This document shows, in pieces, positions 35,877 to 47,753 of a DNA stretch of 64,000 nucleotides. The translations under genes and the position numbers were made by a program. Source of the DNA: Polyodon spathula (lineage: Eukaryota > Chordata > Actinopteri > Acipenseriformes > Polyodontidae); assembly GCF_017654505.1 (NCBI RefSeq), contig NC_054553.1:12839549-12903548 (forward strand), given 5' to 3'. The notes below the pieces were generated by a model. It had not been told where the DNA came from. It worked only from the letters and a program-made list of their open reading frames with translations, and ran no database searches. Each line of letters starts with the position of its first letter. Position 1 is the first letter of the stretch.

Positions 35877-37217
35877 CACTATGTAACACATTTTTTGTTC
35901 CTGGGAGGTAAGTGTTATTTCCTAATTGCTTATGCCTCAAAAGTATAGAAAATGGCTATTATTCCCCACAAACTTTGCTTTTGTGACCAGGACAGTGATA
36001 TTTTGAAATTTACCTATTTCCAATGAGAAAACGAGCGAATTTGTGTCTTTTCGTTCACATAAAGTCAGAATAAAACAACATATGAACCCAAATTAACATG
36101 TATTTATACTAAAGTAATACAAAAATGACTACAAAAGAGAAGTGAAGTAGTGAGTAGTTTTTCGAGATTTACGATTATACTGTAAATCACTTTCACGAAT
36201 CAGCCCCCAAATGTAGTCTCTCATCATGTTCTCGTTATACTGTCCTTGGTAGCGGCGTTCAAAGTCCAGTATATCCTGGTGGAAGCACTCACCTTGCTCC
36301 TCCGAGTACGCTCCCATGTTCTCCTTGAATTTATCAAGATGAGCATCAAGGATATGGACTTTGAGGGACATCCTACAGCCCATTGTGCCGTCGTTCTTCA
36401 CCAGAATCTCAACCAGCTCCACATAGTTTTTGGCCTTGTGATTGCCCAGGAAGCCCCGAACCACTGTGACAAAGCTGTTCCAAGCCACTTTCTCCTTACT
36501 AGTGAGCTTCTTGGGGAATTCATTGCACTCCAGGATCTTCTTTATCTGTGGTCCGACGAAGACACCGGCTTTGACCTTTGCCTCAGACAGCTAAGGGAAA
36601 AAGTCTTGAAGGTCCTTGAAGGCTGCCGACTCCTTATCTAGAGCTCTGACAAATTGTTTCATAAGGCCCAATTTGATGTGCAGTGGTGGCATCAGCACCT
36701 TCCGGGGGTCCACCAGTGGCTCCCACTTGACATTGTTCCTCCCCACAGAGAACTCGGTCCACTGTGGCCAGTCCCGCCTGTGGTAGTGCGCCTTGGTGTC
36801 CCTGCTGTCCCAGTGGCAAAGATAGCAGGAAAACCCGGTAAAACCGCCTTGGAGACCCATCAGGAATGCCACCATTGCAGCCTCTTGATGCCATCTCAGA
36901 AAAATGCAGATATGTATTCACTTAGGCAGCTGGAACTAAACTGAACTGGTGGGCTTAAGGCCCCTGTATTTATACTACTATTTATATTACTGGAAAGTTC
37001 TAAAAGGTTCTAGAAGTTACTCCAAGTTTACTCAGCACTGAATCTATCAGGAATGTTCTGAAAAATAGGTACATTTCAAAATATCACTGTCCTGGTCACA
37101 AAAGCAAAGTTTGTGGGGAATAATAACCATTTTCTATACTTTTGAGGCATAAGCAATTAGAAAATAACACTTACTACCCAGGAACCAAAAAAATAAAAAA
37201 TAAATTGTTACACGGTG
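35877..37217 (-). mobile_element. CACTA-like DNA transposon with about 145-bp inverted repeats
   Basis: The left end begins CACTATGTAACA and the right end, on the - strand, begins CACCGTGTAACA. The inverted repeats run about 145 bp (35877-36022 and 37067-37217) and share, for example, GTGACCAGGACAGTGATATT. Both sides are flanked by TAA (35874-35876 and 37218-37220). CACTR ends plus a 3-bp duplication fit the CMC (CACTA/Mirage/Chapaev) group. The interior carries a decayed gene on the - strand. At 1341 bp it looks internally deleted. A second, truncated copy is at 53810-54112. Confidence 0.85.
36129..36875 (-). pseudogene. Transposon-associated protein remnant (CYLC..WDSR / HQDI family)
   Basis: One - strand frame runs from 36875 to 36129 (249 codons including the terminal stop) with a single internal TAG at 36593-36591, where ..DFFP is normally followed by R/K-LSEAK. 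Blocks in order are CYLCHWDSR, HYHRRDWP, PPLHIKLGLMKQFVRALDK, then KVAWNSF, GFLGNHKAKNY, MSLKVHILDAHLDKF, GECFHQDI and RRYQGQYNENMMRDYIW. This block order is familiar from a widely dispersed, functionally uncharacterised protein found in animal genomes as a repeat. Its position between CACTA-like inverted repeats suggests a transposase-related domain; that is inference. A longer upstream part (to 36921) is in another frame, and the N-terminal portion of the family protein is missing. Confidence 0.8.
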
Positions 37218-37220
37218 TAA

Positions 37221-39718
37221 TGTAACCCAATAGTAAAGCCAAATTGTGCTGTTGAGTGCACCAGTGCTATTTGGCAAGCCAGAATAATCCCCAGATAGCA
37301 ACCAGATTGATCCTGTATAACTGGGAGAGACAAGGGGGGCTTTACAAAGAACAATTTCTCTGCAGTGATTGTATAGGAAGGGGAAGAAAGTTACTAGCTA
37401 CAATGGTTCTATTTAAGCACTCCATCATAAAATAGAACTACGTCTGGATTAAATCAAAATGTATAACTAAGGTGGGACCATAAACTTTGATTTAATTCAG
37501 GTCTTTTAGTTTGTGTCGCTGCGGTTAACACTGCCGTCGGGTAATATAAACCAACTGGAAAGTCAACAAGATCGTTGTGTATGGAAGCCATGAACCAGTG
37601 GCAAAGAATTCTAATGTAAAATTGAAGATCGTTGTAGGACAGTGCACCAAATGGTACCTCTCGGCTTCCGTTGCTTTCTGCAGGACACAGCTGGCACATT
37701 GTATAGACATGGTGATGGAAGATAATCTCGAGAGTGTGATTGCTTTGCATTACCCAATTCAATTCAATCCACCTATTTTACAGCACCACACACTCACACA
37801 GTTCTGTCCCCTTATCACATTTTTTTCTTTCTTTTTCTTTTTGATTTTTTACTAGCATTCATTTGCCAAGGGGCCGGAAATGCATTTGCACCTGATGTTT
37901 GTGAAAACCGCCAGAATGTCAGCTTTTAGGAGTCTTTTCAGTAGTAGGTCAATCTGGTGTAATCCTGGTACTGTAAATCACGATTAAAAACAGAGAATGA
38001 TGGAGATAGACACAACATATCTGAGCTGAGCATCTTGAGTGGTGTACCGCAAAAAGACAAAACCGCATTCCAAGCTGTGAGAGGTTTGAAGGTGAAGTGT
38101 GCTGCTTTATCCTAATGCCTGTAAATTCCATCAAACTCTCTTGTTTTTCTACCCTGCTGGAGCATGATTTATTATTGAAGAAGAAAATGGCAGCCACCAT
38201 CGTTCTGGTCTCCCAAGCAATAGCCTGGAGCCGAACATCACAACAATTAGGGTCGCACTAAACTTCCCCCTTCGTCTGAGTGAGCAGAGCGAAGGCACGT
38301 GAAGCTAGCTCCGGAGATCTTCATGGTAGGAATGCTGTGGACCTCCCTGTGCGTGTGGAACACCCTGACTGAATCCCTGTGCTTCCAATGAGCCCACCCC
38401 AGGACATGTCATTATACTGGGGATCAGGGAGAGTAGAGCATGGTCATTCTGACCTCACAGGAAAACAAAACAAGCAAGAACTAAACAGAATCTTGGAACG
38501 GTCAGTTCTCCAGATTGTATTTGCCTTTAATAAATAACGTTCGCTATTTGGATTAGATAGATACTTGTACCTGATGGACATCCATCTAACATTTAGCGTT
38601 GTACTTGGCTTTATCTACTGTGCTGTTAGAACCCACTCCCCGTGTTCTCAGTCATGCTGCCATTAAAATCAAATGCCCAAGCTTTTTAATGAGGATACGT
38701 TAAACCTGGTAAGGTGTCTATAGTGTTTTGTGTGTTTGTGCAGTTCAGGGATTTATTACCTGCCATGGGTGTCAGTTCCTGTTAATCTTTTAATTTTGGG
38801 TGGTGGTCTCACAGACAGCCTTAATTCACTAGCCCTTCACTTTCACTTTCTGGCTTTCTGGCTGAAATGAGGCACTTCCAGTGCACATTACAGTAATCCA
38901 CATCACAAAGCAAGCAAACAGAGAACGAGCGTATATACTACTCATCACACTAGATGTAGTTTTTCGTTTATTAATGAAAAAAGAGGTGCTCTTGGAACGT
39001 GCGATTGTATTTGAATGCAAGCTAGCTAACCCGTAAGACTGTTAGCATTGCGATGTGCTGTGAAGCCCGGTGCTGAAGGTAGCCTGCTTCACTCCAGGTG
39101 TTTTCAATGAGAACTAGACTTGACTCTGTAGTGCAAAAACCGCAGTGGATTGTCTGCATTGTCACACAATTGTGTACAATTTATTCTAAAATCTATAATT
39201 CTGCAGTTTTTTACCTTCTGTCATGGTGCTGTGCTGTTTCCATTTCTCTCAATGTGGTTTCAGCAGGAGGCACACAAGTCTGTCACTGTGATCTAAACAG
39301 GTATTCTCCTGTTATACCTGCAGCAGCTGGGGGTTAAAAGCTCAACGGCAAGGTCTGCTGTTATGTAGATTAGGGAAGCAAAACAAAGTGAGTCCATAAA
39401 CCAAAGTGCTGGGGAGAATTTTTTTTTCTTTCTAATTTGTAGTTTTTGTTATGCTGGATTGGCTATTGATATTTCTACTCGCAGCATTAATCACCTGTGA
39501 GAAATCAAACAGTAACAGTTTAGGGTTTGTCAGATTTCCAGTACATCTTATGTGTATAGATCCTCTGCTTAGTAAAAGCAAAAAAAGTGTTTTAATCTTA
39601 ACAGTAGTCTTAATGTTTGTGATTATACTAAGTTAGTATGTCATGCGTAAGGGCCTCTGTTATCAATCATTTTGCACAGCTTGAGCAGCCAGAAGCAATA
39701 AGAGACACACTAAAACAA
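37221..39718 (+). other. MAMLD1 intron segment, no gene
   Basis: No exon is recognised. Around 37454-37762 the - strand reads FFATGSW and DLVDFPVGLYYPTA in different frames, faintly like a PIF/Harbinger transposase, but too weak to annotate. The remainder is unremarkable AT-rich intron. Confidence 0.45.
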
Positions 39719-39726
39719 TGTATTAA

Positions 39727-40152
39727 TAGGGTTACCAGACTCCCGGGAAAACAACTGGGATTATCCCAGTTTTCAGCCTTCATTTTTTGTCTCAGTCAGG
39801 AACTGCAAATTTGTTAATTCGTATCTGTGTGCTTAGCAACTTGACAGTACTGTAATTTATTATGCACAAATAAAACAGAGAAACTAATGGGTCACTTGTT
39901 TAATAATTTGTGATTGTGTTTTAATAATTTAATATTCTGTTTGTATTCCTGGACCATGGCTATTTTTATTTGTTTTATTTGTTTATTTTGTCTTGGAAGT
40001 GCCACCAGCCAAGTCCCCTGATTTAACAGCCATTTAAAAATGTTTAATTTTAAAATTACGATTATGTTATTATATACTTATTTTAACTGCTTCAGAAATA
40101 AATTGCAGAAATAAATATCCCGGTCATTCACTCTGGAAATCTGCTAACCCTA
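39727..40152 (+). mobile_element. hAT-type MITE (426 bp) with 8-bp target duplication
   Basis: The element starts TAGGGTTACCAGACT and its other end, on the - strand, starts TAGGGTTAGCAGATT. It is flanked by TGTATTAA on both sides (39719-39726 and 40153-40160), a perfect 8-bp duplication, which is the hAT signature. The interior is non-coding and AT-rich. Confidence 0.9.
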
Positions 40153-40344
40153 TGTATTAAAAGTTTAGATGGTAGACAAGGTTAGGGTGCATTTGCTTTG
40201 GATCCAGTGCAGAGATTGTCAGTTGAAACTGAATCCATGTCATGTGAGAAGGGTTTAAATTTAGCAAACACCCAGAAATGTTTTCTGCTGTTTCCTTTAC
40301 TGTTACCTCGACCAAAGGAATGACAATGGACGTGGCGGGCCCCC

Positions 40345-40346
<2 letters not shown>

Positions 40347-40411
<65 letters not shown>

Positions 40412-40413
40412 AC
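40347..40413 (+). repeat. (CA)n microsatellite
   Basis: About 30 CA units after a short C run (40341-40347). Confidence 0.97.
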
Positions 40414-40898
40414 TTTACAGTTGTCAGTGCAGTGTTAATGCAACTCCTTTCTGCTGTTGTATACCTATATTCTGATAGCAGCTAGATTCCAAGCACAGAG
40501 GATATGCACAGCTTTTCTGAAAACAAAGGAAGCCTGTACCATGTAGGGATGTTGGATGGGATAGATGGTAAGCAGCCGTAGCCAATCCAAACAAAAAGGA
40601 TTTGAAAAACTCTCCTGAATGGTCTTTAAACCCTCCAAACCCCAGGCTTGTTTGGAGACTGTCGGTGTTTATGCCTGTTTTCACCTGGAGATTTCATGCA
40701 ATATGTGCCCCTGGAAAACCGTTAGAGGTTTGACTGTTTTTCTAGAGTTTGTTTTACATGTTTTTTGAGTTCATAAAAATCCATACAATACGAGAAAGAA
40801 CAATATCAAGGCTGTAAACAAACACTAAGTTCAACGGCAATGTTACAATGTACATGTTTCACTGGTTAAGTGACGCATTCCTCTCCTGTCCCTGTCAG

Positions 40899-41045
40899 GA
40901 GCAGAGTCCAGGCATGGTGCCCCGTCTCCAGGACCCCTCTTCAATCCCCAGCGCCGGGATCAGAGCAGGGATGGGGAACGGATACATGAAACATGCTGCG
41001 CTTAAACAGCAGCTCATAAGAAAGCAGCAACAGCACCTCCTGCAG
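40899..41045 (+). CDS. MAMLD1: MAMLD1 coding exon (49 codons, Gln-rich helix)
   Basis: The acceptor is a pyrimidine tract ending CTGTCAG at 40898; the donor is CAG|GTTGGT at 41046. Both ends are phase 0, which joins in frame to the large exon at 2896-4539. The encoded 49 residues start EQSPGMVPRLQD and end with KHAALKQQLIRKQQQHLLQ. That Lys/Gln-rich helical stretch corresponds to the conserved MKQ..L..Q..Q segment in the middle of MAML1-3. If the frame read on past the donor it would stop after three codons, as expected for intron sequence. An alternative donor four bases on (gttg|gtaact) would change phase and is not used in this model. Confidence 0.88.
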
Positions 41046-41667
41046 GTTGGTAACTGAAATTTGAAATTCTGTTTAGGAGAAGCAACCAAGGTTTTAAAAT
41101 ATAGCTTCTTACCTCAGCCCCTTTCTTGTGTTAGATTGTTTTTATATATACTTTATTCTGGATATGCAGTATATCATATATAGCATCATAGATTAAAAGT
41201 TGCTACCACTTCCTGTGCAGTGGGTAGTTCTTACGCTGCAGTCAGACCTTGTGACCTACAGCACAGGAAGGGATTACATAGCAGGAAGCAGCAGTTTCTT
41301 AAATTTGTTTTTATAAGTTGGTAACGCTAATAAGAAATGTAGAAAATTGATTTTAGAGGACAATTGTATTTATGAAATTTTTTAAAAAAACTGTAAATCT
41401 GTTTTCAAGCTTTCAAGGTGCTTTGCAGCACTCTGCCTGGTGGTGGCCAGTACTATTTCCCCCTCTTAATTGAGAAAAAAAAAACCCACTCCATTTCATA
41501 ATACCCTCTTTCTAGAAGAACTAGTTTTTTACTTACTAATTGCAAGAATCTGCCTGGATACTGAGCTGTTGCTTGGTCAGTAATCTAGCAAGCGAAACAC
41601 TCCAAATAAGCTGCACTGTCTCTAGGTATTTTTCACAATGTACTCAGCTGAGCCTGTCTCTCTGCAG
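41046..41667 (+). other. MAMLD1 intron (622 bp)
   Basis: Bounded by CAG|GTTGGT and a TCTCTCTGCAG acceptor. No repeats or ORFs of note. Confidence 0.8.
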
Positions 41668-41758
41668 GAGAAGCAGCGGCAGCTGGACCAGTTGAATGGC
41701 AATCGGATGGAGTATAAGGAGCAGGGCTTCCGAGGCCAGCAGCTCACACAGTTTCCAG
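41668..41758 (+). CDS. MAMLD1: MAMLD1 coding exon (91 bp)
   Basis: The acceptor TCTCTCTGCAG ends at 41667; the donor is CCAG|GTAACA at 41759. The exon starts in phase 0 and ends in phase 1. It continues the Gln-rich helix of the previous exon with EKQRQLDQLNGNRMEYKEQ and ends QQLTQFP plus the first base of a Gly codon. QFPG/QF.G after a Gln-rich helix also occurs in MAML1 and MAML3, supporting family identity. Confidence 0.87.
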
Positions 41759-42086
41759 GTAACAGGACACCACTTATTGTCAAATCTGAAGAGCATCATT
41801 TAATTTTCCCTTTTTTTTAATGAAAATCGATAAATTAGAGCATGTGAAGAATCAGTTCATCACATATGTTATCCATATCAAATTGAATTGCAGTAATAAT
41901 GTACCTCTCTTTCAATACATTTGTAAATTGAATGAGGAAGCTCTGATTTATTATATTTAACTCATCAGGTTTAATACATTGATTTAATAAACATTTTTAG
42001 CCTGCAATTAATTTAAAAGCCTCAAATCCTCAAAGCACTAACAAAACGGAGCAGCGCATTTTTACTACTCTTTTCTGTTTTTGCAG
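41759..42086 (+). other. MAMLD1 last intron (328 bp)
   Basis: Bounded by G|GTAACA and the TTTTTGCAG acceptor ending at 42086; AT-rich, no features. Confidence 0.8.
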
Positions 42087-43027
42087 GAGTAGCCAGGCCT
42101 CTGCCCCAAGACTGCGGGCACCCCATGCCCAACCCCTCAGCCAACCCAGCCATGATCCCCCCCAACCCTGCCATGCTTCCCAACCGGCTAGGCATTCCTC
42201 CCGGCGCCATGCCCCAAAGCAGCCGGACGATGGGCGTGTTCCCCAGCAATGCGGGAAGCCAGCCTGGCCTGTACCACCCTGCCCACTCCGACTTCAACAT
42301 GCCCCACCGCAGCCAGGGCATGCTGGGAATGGGCATCTCTACCCAGCCTGCAGTGCGCTCTGGGATGCCATCCTCCAGCTTCAACCAGCTGGCCAACACT
42401 CCGGCTCTCCAGCAACACTTGAGACATTCACTGAGCCAGCAAGCCAGCGGCATGCCACGGATACCCAATGTCTCTGGGATACGACCTCAAATGTGGGCGG
42501 CTCAACAAGGAGTTCCCAGGATGCCCGGCACTGGCCAAATGGACCCAAGCTTGCAGCAATTCCCAGGCAGCCCAATGTTCTCCAAGGCACCCATGAGGCC
42601 GGGTCTACCTTCTCAGTTTGTGCAAACTGGGGCACCACCCAACCAGATGGCACCAGGTTTGATCAGGCACATGCAAAAACTGAACCCTGCTCAGGGTAAC
42701 CCCCTGGCCAACCAACCTATAAGGAACAGAGGACCATTGTCGGCTATGGCTGGGATGAAGCCAATTCCACCAAGCATGGCCAGCCTGAGTCAAGTCCATC
42801 ACCCACCCCAAGGACTAGCACCCCCTAGCTACCCTTCCTCGGGGAAGCCCACAGCAGCCTACAGTGGGGTGAGCCCCAAGCTGCCTCCCTACGAGTTTGT
42901 TCAGCAGCAGAACAGCGGGCCCTTACAAACCACAGGTGGGGAGGTGGACTTCATTGACTCTTTCATGGGTGAAGAGTGGATGCATCATTTGAACGTGATT
43001 GACGAGTACCTAGGACAGCACTCGTAA
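42087..43027 (+). CDS. MAMLD1: MAMLD1 terminal coding exon
   Basis: The exon begins with the last two bases of a Gly codon (phase 1, matching the previous exon) and runs open to TAA at 43025-43027, giving about 312 further residues. It is rich in Pro, Met, Gln, Asn and Ser, with many short MP/NP repeats and no globular domain. The tail EVDFIDSFMGEEWMHHLN followed by DEYLGQHS parallels the acidic C-terminal tails of MAML1 (LIDSLL..EEWM..LDDLLG) and MAML3, a region linked to transactivation in those proteins. PPYEFVQQQ lies just before the tail. The four visible exons total 940 residues, longer than the roughly 700-775 usually quoted for human MAMLD1 (from memory). Confidence 0.9.
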
Positions 43028-43849
43028 AAACAATGCAGCTGTGGTCAGGGTGGGGTACTTTGAGATTTTTAGAACCACATGAATGAGACGTTGCATTTGA
43101 AGGTCAGCATTCAAAAGCCTGCAGCAGGGTCATATCATGGATGTTTCACTTGTTTGAGCTTATCTTCTCCAGCGTTATTGAATCCTGATGGTTGTACACT
43201 AAGAGGTGTATGAACAGGAAAACAGTGTCTGGGTTGACTTCCAGGTGGCTGCATTTCAATCAGTCCCGGGCAAATCCAGACTTCTGTAGCCACTTCAGTC
43301 CAGGGATAGTCTTAAAATATTTATTATTGCCACTAAACATGTATTTAACATGTTAAACCTGGACTGAGATATTAGGCTGGAGTCGTCCTCCTTCTGATTT
43401 TTAAAGGAGTAATAATCAAGGCTTTAAAAAATAAAAAAATGTTCATACCTCCTGTTAGTATAACATAATTCACCCTCGTTCATTAAATGCTGTTGATCTT
43501 CTGTAATTTCTTTTCAAATTTAACCTGCTGGAGCTCATTTGACTTGCAACAACATTATAACTACAGGTACTTGAGTTTCGTTATCTCACCCCATTCATCT
43601 TCTTGTGTTACAGCTAATATGTCCCCACTCCCTGCCCCTTAATTGGAAAGCTGAGGTGGGGTGTTATGTGAAACACAAGATGTGACTGTGGTGTTATGGC
43701 AGGAGAAATCTGCTTCTATCTGAAAGTAAAGTATAAAAAAAAAATGACAAAACAGTAAAATGGTATTTGGGAGGTTGCTATGTCAGTAAGAGGTAAGAAA
43801 TGTTTTTGAACGAACCACCAGTGTCATTTTTTGTAAAAACAAATGGCAA

Positions 43850-43869
43850 GGGGGGGGGGGGGGGGGGGT

Positions 43870-43901
<32 letters not shown>

Positions 43902-43932
43902 GGGTGGGGGGGGGGGGGGGGGGGGGGGTGGA
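43850..43932 (+). repeat. G-homopolymer tract with rare T (83 bp)
   Basis: Only four T interrupt about 79 G, giving many possible G-quadruplexes on the sense strand about 0.8 kb after the MAMLD1 stop. Length may be an assembly estimate. Confidence 0.9.
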
Positions 43933-44264
43933 CTTTGGGATCTTTTTCAGTTTTGTCTTTTAAGCTACATTCAGGTTGAGCCTGAAACCTTTCCTCCTTA
44001 ACCAACTGTGTTTTGATGTTGCCCAGAAGGAAATTATAATAGTTTTAGTAAACAACCCACAATTACAGGCGTCTCGTGAACTGTAAACAGATGTGATTAC
44101 TGAAGAGGCCAGACGTTTCTGAAGGGGAAAAGTGCAACTTGTGTGGATATTTAACTAAATGGGAAAGTGGCATCATTTGGGTAGGCTTCAATGCAGTATA
44201 TACAACAAGTATAGAAGGTCAAACATCAGGTTGGTGTCTTGAGTGGGCTGCTTGAGGACCCCAA

Positions 44265-44278
44265 CCCCTAGAGGGCAG
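44265..44278 (+). promoter_or_regulatory. CTCF-like motif
   Basis: CCCCTAGAGGGCAG matches the CTCF core CCASYAGRKGGCRS with one mismatch. Motif evidence only. Confidence 0.35.
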
Positions 44279-44977
44279 TGTGACTTCACAGTCCAAACTT
44301 ACATCACAGATATCAAAATATTGACGCATTAAAAAAAAAAACAACACACAAATATGATATGATATGCTTGTGCTTACTTATGATATTAATTATAAATCAG
44401 AAGCAGACATTGGTCTACCTTCTATTTGATTCCTCTCCTTTTTCAGTCTGCCCAAATTGAAAAAGTAAAAGTTAGAAACCTAAGAAACGCTCCCCCATCT
44501 CTCCATACAGAATATCTAGCCTTGTTTTTGAGATACCTACAGCAGAAATGATTGCTGTATTAATCAGTAGTTGTAGTCATAACTCTAGCAAGACTACTAA
44601 AACAATAGCTCTATTTTGTCTTTATATTGGTGTTGATATTTCATTTACGTTACTGTCAAAAAGAATCCGAAGTAACAAGGAGTCTCTATGCTAGTTGTTT
44701 GTGAAAAGGACATTTTATTTTCTATAACTGTCCATACCAAGGGGAAGAGACCAAAAACAAAAAGGGGGAGGGGGGCACCCATGCTAACTTCAGCATTTTA
44801 AGTATGTACTGTAGGAAACAGACTATACTTTAAGTTAGTTATCTAAGCCACAATATATCAAATGATCCATTATTCTGCCACCAGTTTTGCAAGCTGGTAT
44901 TTAAGCATTAATGCCCAGTGACAGTTGTGCCATGCCGAAGGTCAGTTTTCAAACAGAAATGACTGCTGTGCAGCATA

Positions 44978-45037
44978 TTAACCCTTTACTGCCCTGAGTA
45001 TGTAAAATATATTGGACACTGGGCAGCAAAGGGTTAA
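44978..45037 (+). mobile_element. 60-bp piggyBac-type mini-MITE
   Basis: TTAACCCTTTACTGCCC at the left pairs with GGGCAGCAAAGGGTTAA at the right (one mismatch in 17), separated by 26 bases. TTAA at both ends and CCCTTTGC-type inverted ends are the piggyBac signature. The segment would fold into a hairpin in a 3' UTR transcript. Confidence 0.7.
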
Positions 45038-46711
45038 TGCTACTACTAGCCCGTTCATTGTGTTGTGTGTATGAATGCAAGTTTGACGTGACGTTTCACT
45101 GCCCTTTGGTTTATATCAGGAAACCCCAATGAGCTGCAGATGGGTTCTTCGTTGAAGTTTCATTGCAAGTCACTGAACTGGCTTTGCTGAGGTTATGAGA
45201 AGATGATGCAGATTGCTCCTCAACTGCTAAAGGAGAAAACAAAGATTTACACAAATAAGCCATTCTTTGAAACTCAGCACACAAGATCCCCTATCCAATT
45301 CTCTATGGTTGTTACACAGCCCGAAGTTTCAAGTAAACGCATATCTTCCAAGATCGTTGTTACGATAGCTTGATACCAGAAGAATGGATCTCCTTGAAAT
45401 GGATCTCCTCTTTAGTGAGGGATTATCCTTTATATAAAAGTGTGTTGAGTTGATTTGGAATAGGATTAGACCCTCGTTGGCTTTTAAAGTTTTTTTTACA
45501 GCAGGGTTCTGTATAATGCTTCCTCCGTTTAGATAGGAAAGATGAGAACAGTGGGGATGTCTGTTTGTTGATCAGCATCTTGCTTTTTGAGAGCAAACAA
45601 GGAGGAGTGGATCTCAACGTGAAGGTCTAACATTTCAGAACTTGTCAACGTGCAAAAACAACAAGGCTTAAAAAACATTTCTTACCTCCCAGTAGCATTA
45701 AAAGGCTCACCATGTCCTTATTGTTTTTCAGGTAAAGCCATTAATCCTGGCACAGCAATATAAATTTCACTTCCATCCTTTTGTTACAGGTAATAGGACC
45801 CCTCCCTAGCCTTACACTTGCTGTCTATACAAGCAGGGACAGAAGGGGTATCCTATATCTTGTTACAGAGGGAGCAAGCAAATGGGGGACAGGAAATCAA
45901 GTACTTGTGTTAAACTGTAGTGCTGTGCAAGGAAAAATTAGGGAAGGGGGGGGTGTTAATGAGCGGTAAGGATTTTTAAAAGTAGTTTTTGAAATAATTT
46001 TAACCTCCAAACAGTTTTTGATAAGCAACAACAATATCATCTATGTGAAGAAAGACCATTCTCTGAAAAGATATGTATGAGATAAAGTAGGTTGCAGGGG
46101 GGACACATTAGTTGTCGGAAACAGGCCATTCCACAGGAAAGGGCATTAAAGGGTAGTGTTTGGAAACCATTGCAGTAGCAACTTGTCTACAGCACCAAAT
46201 TCACCATGGCAATGTAAAACGTACTTGTTTATATCAAAGACTTTGTTATCTAGACACGCTTGAGTTCACAGATAACTGGTCAAAGCCAGTGTAGAAGTGT
46301 GCTACCTGCTGCAACGACATTTATTGTGGACATTTTACAGATGATTGTAAATATTAAACTATTTTGTAAGTTATGTTTTTTTTTTTTTTTTTAAAGATGT
46401 GTGTAAAAGAAGTACAGTGTATATACTTCTTGGCTGAAATCGTTTGTAAAAAAAAAACAAAACAAAAACAAAAAAAAAACCTATAGCTTAAAAAACAAAT
46501 TCTCTGTTTTATAATTGGAAATTCATTTATTTTAATTTGTTATAAAATATGCAGACAATATTGTTAGTTTTGGTAATACTGTGTATTACAATGTTGAAAT
46601 ATTTGTTATGTTTTTGACATAACACAGTGCGTGTACGCAGAGTGGCGTCAAGAAGGATTCCTTTGGGTTTGGGAAAGATCGATGGTTCTGGTAAACATTT
46701 GAATCCACAGG

Positions 46712-46935
<224 letters not shown>

Positions 46936-47747
46936 GTCTTCAAGGCAGAAAATATTCAGGCCTATTTGTATCATTTAATTGAAATCTCACTTGTGACATA
47001 TTCACAGTTTACTGTAGTATGTTTGCAAATGGAAACCCTAGAAATGAACCCACATAGCTCAAACCAGTCCTGACAGCTGTAAAGAACATCTGTGATTGAA
47101 TTTGCTGTGGGGGAACCCAATCAAAGTCAAAATATCCTCCCATGATCTGTCTCGGAGTATTGACTACCAGAGCCCGTTGTGTGCAGGGGTTGCTATGGTG
47201 AATACGATGCTAAGCCATTACTGTGCAACCCTCGCACTGCGTATAAATGTAAAGCTTTGAAATGAACTGAACACATTTAGTAGCACTATTTTACAAGGAT
47301 TAACCCTTCATGTCTCTGGTTGAATGGCTTTGGAACACATTTAAAACCAAAACGGCTATCTCTTTAGCTGTTGCCACTCCTTAGTCGGTCATGTTAGTAC
47401 TGCGCAGGTAACAGAGTCCTGCTTTCATAGCTCACTGTCGCAGCACAATGGATTTTGTTTTCTGGTTGGGGTTCAACTCAACATTTTCCTTTACACGTAT
47501 CAAACTGTTTCCAATGCATTTTATGTTTTCAGATTAGAAAATTCAGCAGTTCACTTGTTTGTGCATTTTAATTGTTTTCTTTTCTAAGGAAAAAGAAAAA
47601 AAATCTGCACTGTACTGTCAATTCTCTGTATGGCATCCTTGCGTGTTTCTATTCAATTAGTCACACCTGTACTTCCAGCAGACATTTTGTATTGTATTCC
47701 TGGCTTAAAGAACACAAGAGTAAAACATTTTGTTTTCTTCATACCAA

Positions 47748-47753
47748 AATAAA
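47748..47753 (+). terminator. Candidate polyadenylation signal
   Basis: AATAAA followed by CTGCCTTG and a nine-base A run; typical spacing for cleavage. Proposed end of the MAMLD1 transcript. Confidence 0.4.

Noticed and set aside
37454..37762. Possible PIF/Harbinger transposase fragment (FFATGSW, DLVDFPVGLYYPTA)
   Set aside because: The matches are short, in different frames, and lack the DDE region; no terminal repeats or 3-bp duplication were found around it.
42022..42811. Long - strand frames opposite the last MAMLD1 exon (up to 148 codons)
   Set aside because: GC-rich mirror of the true coding strand; no recognisable motif.
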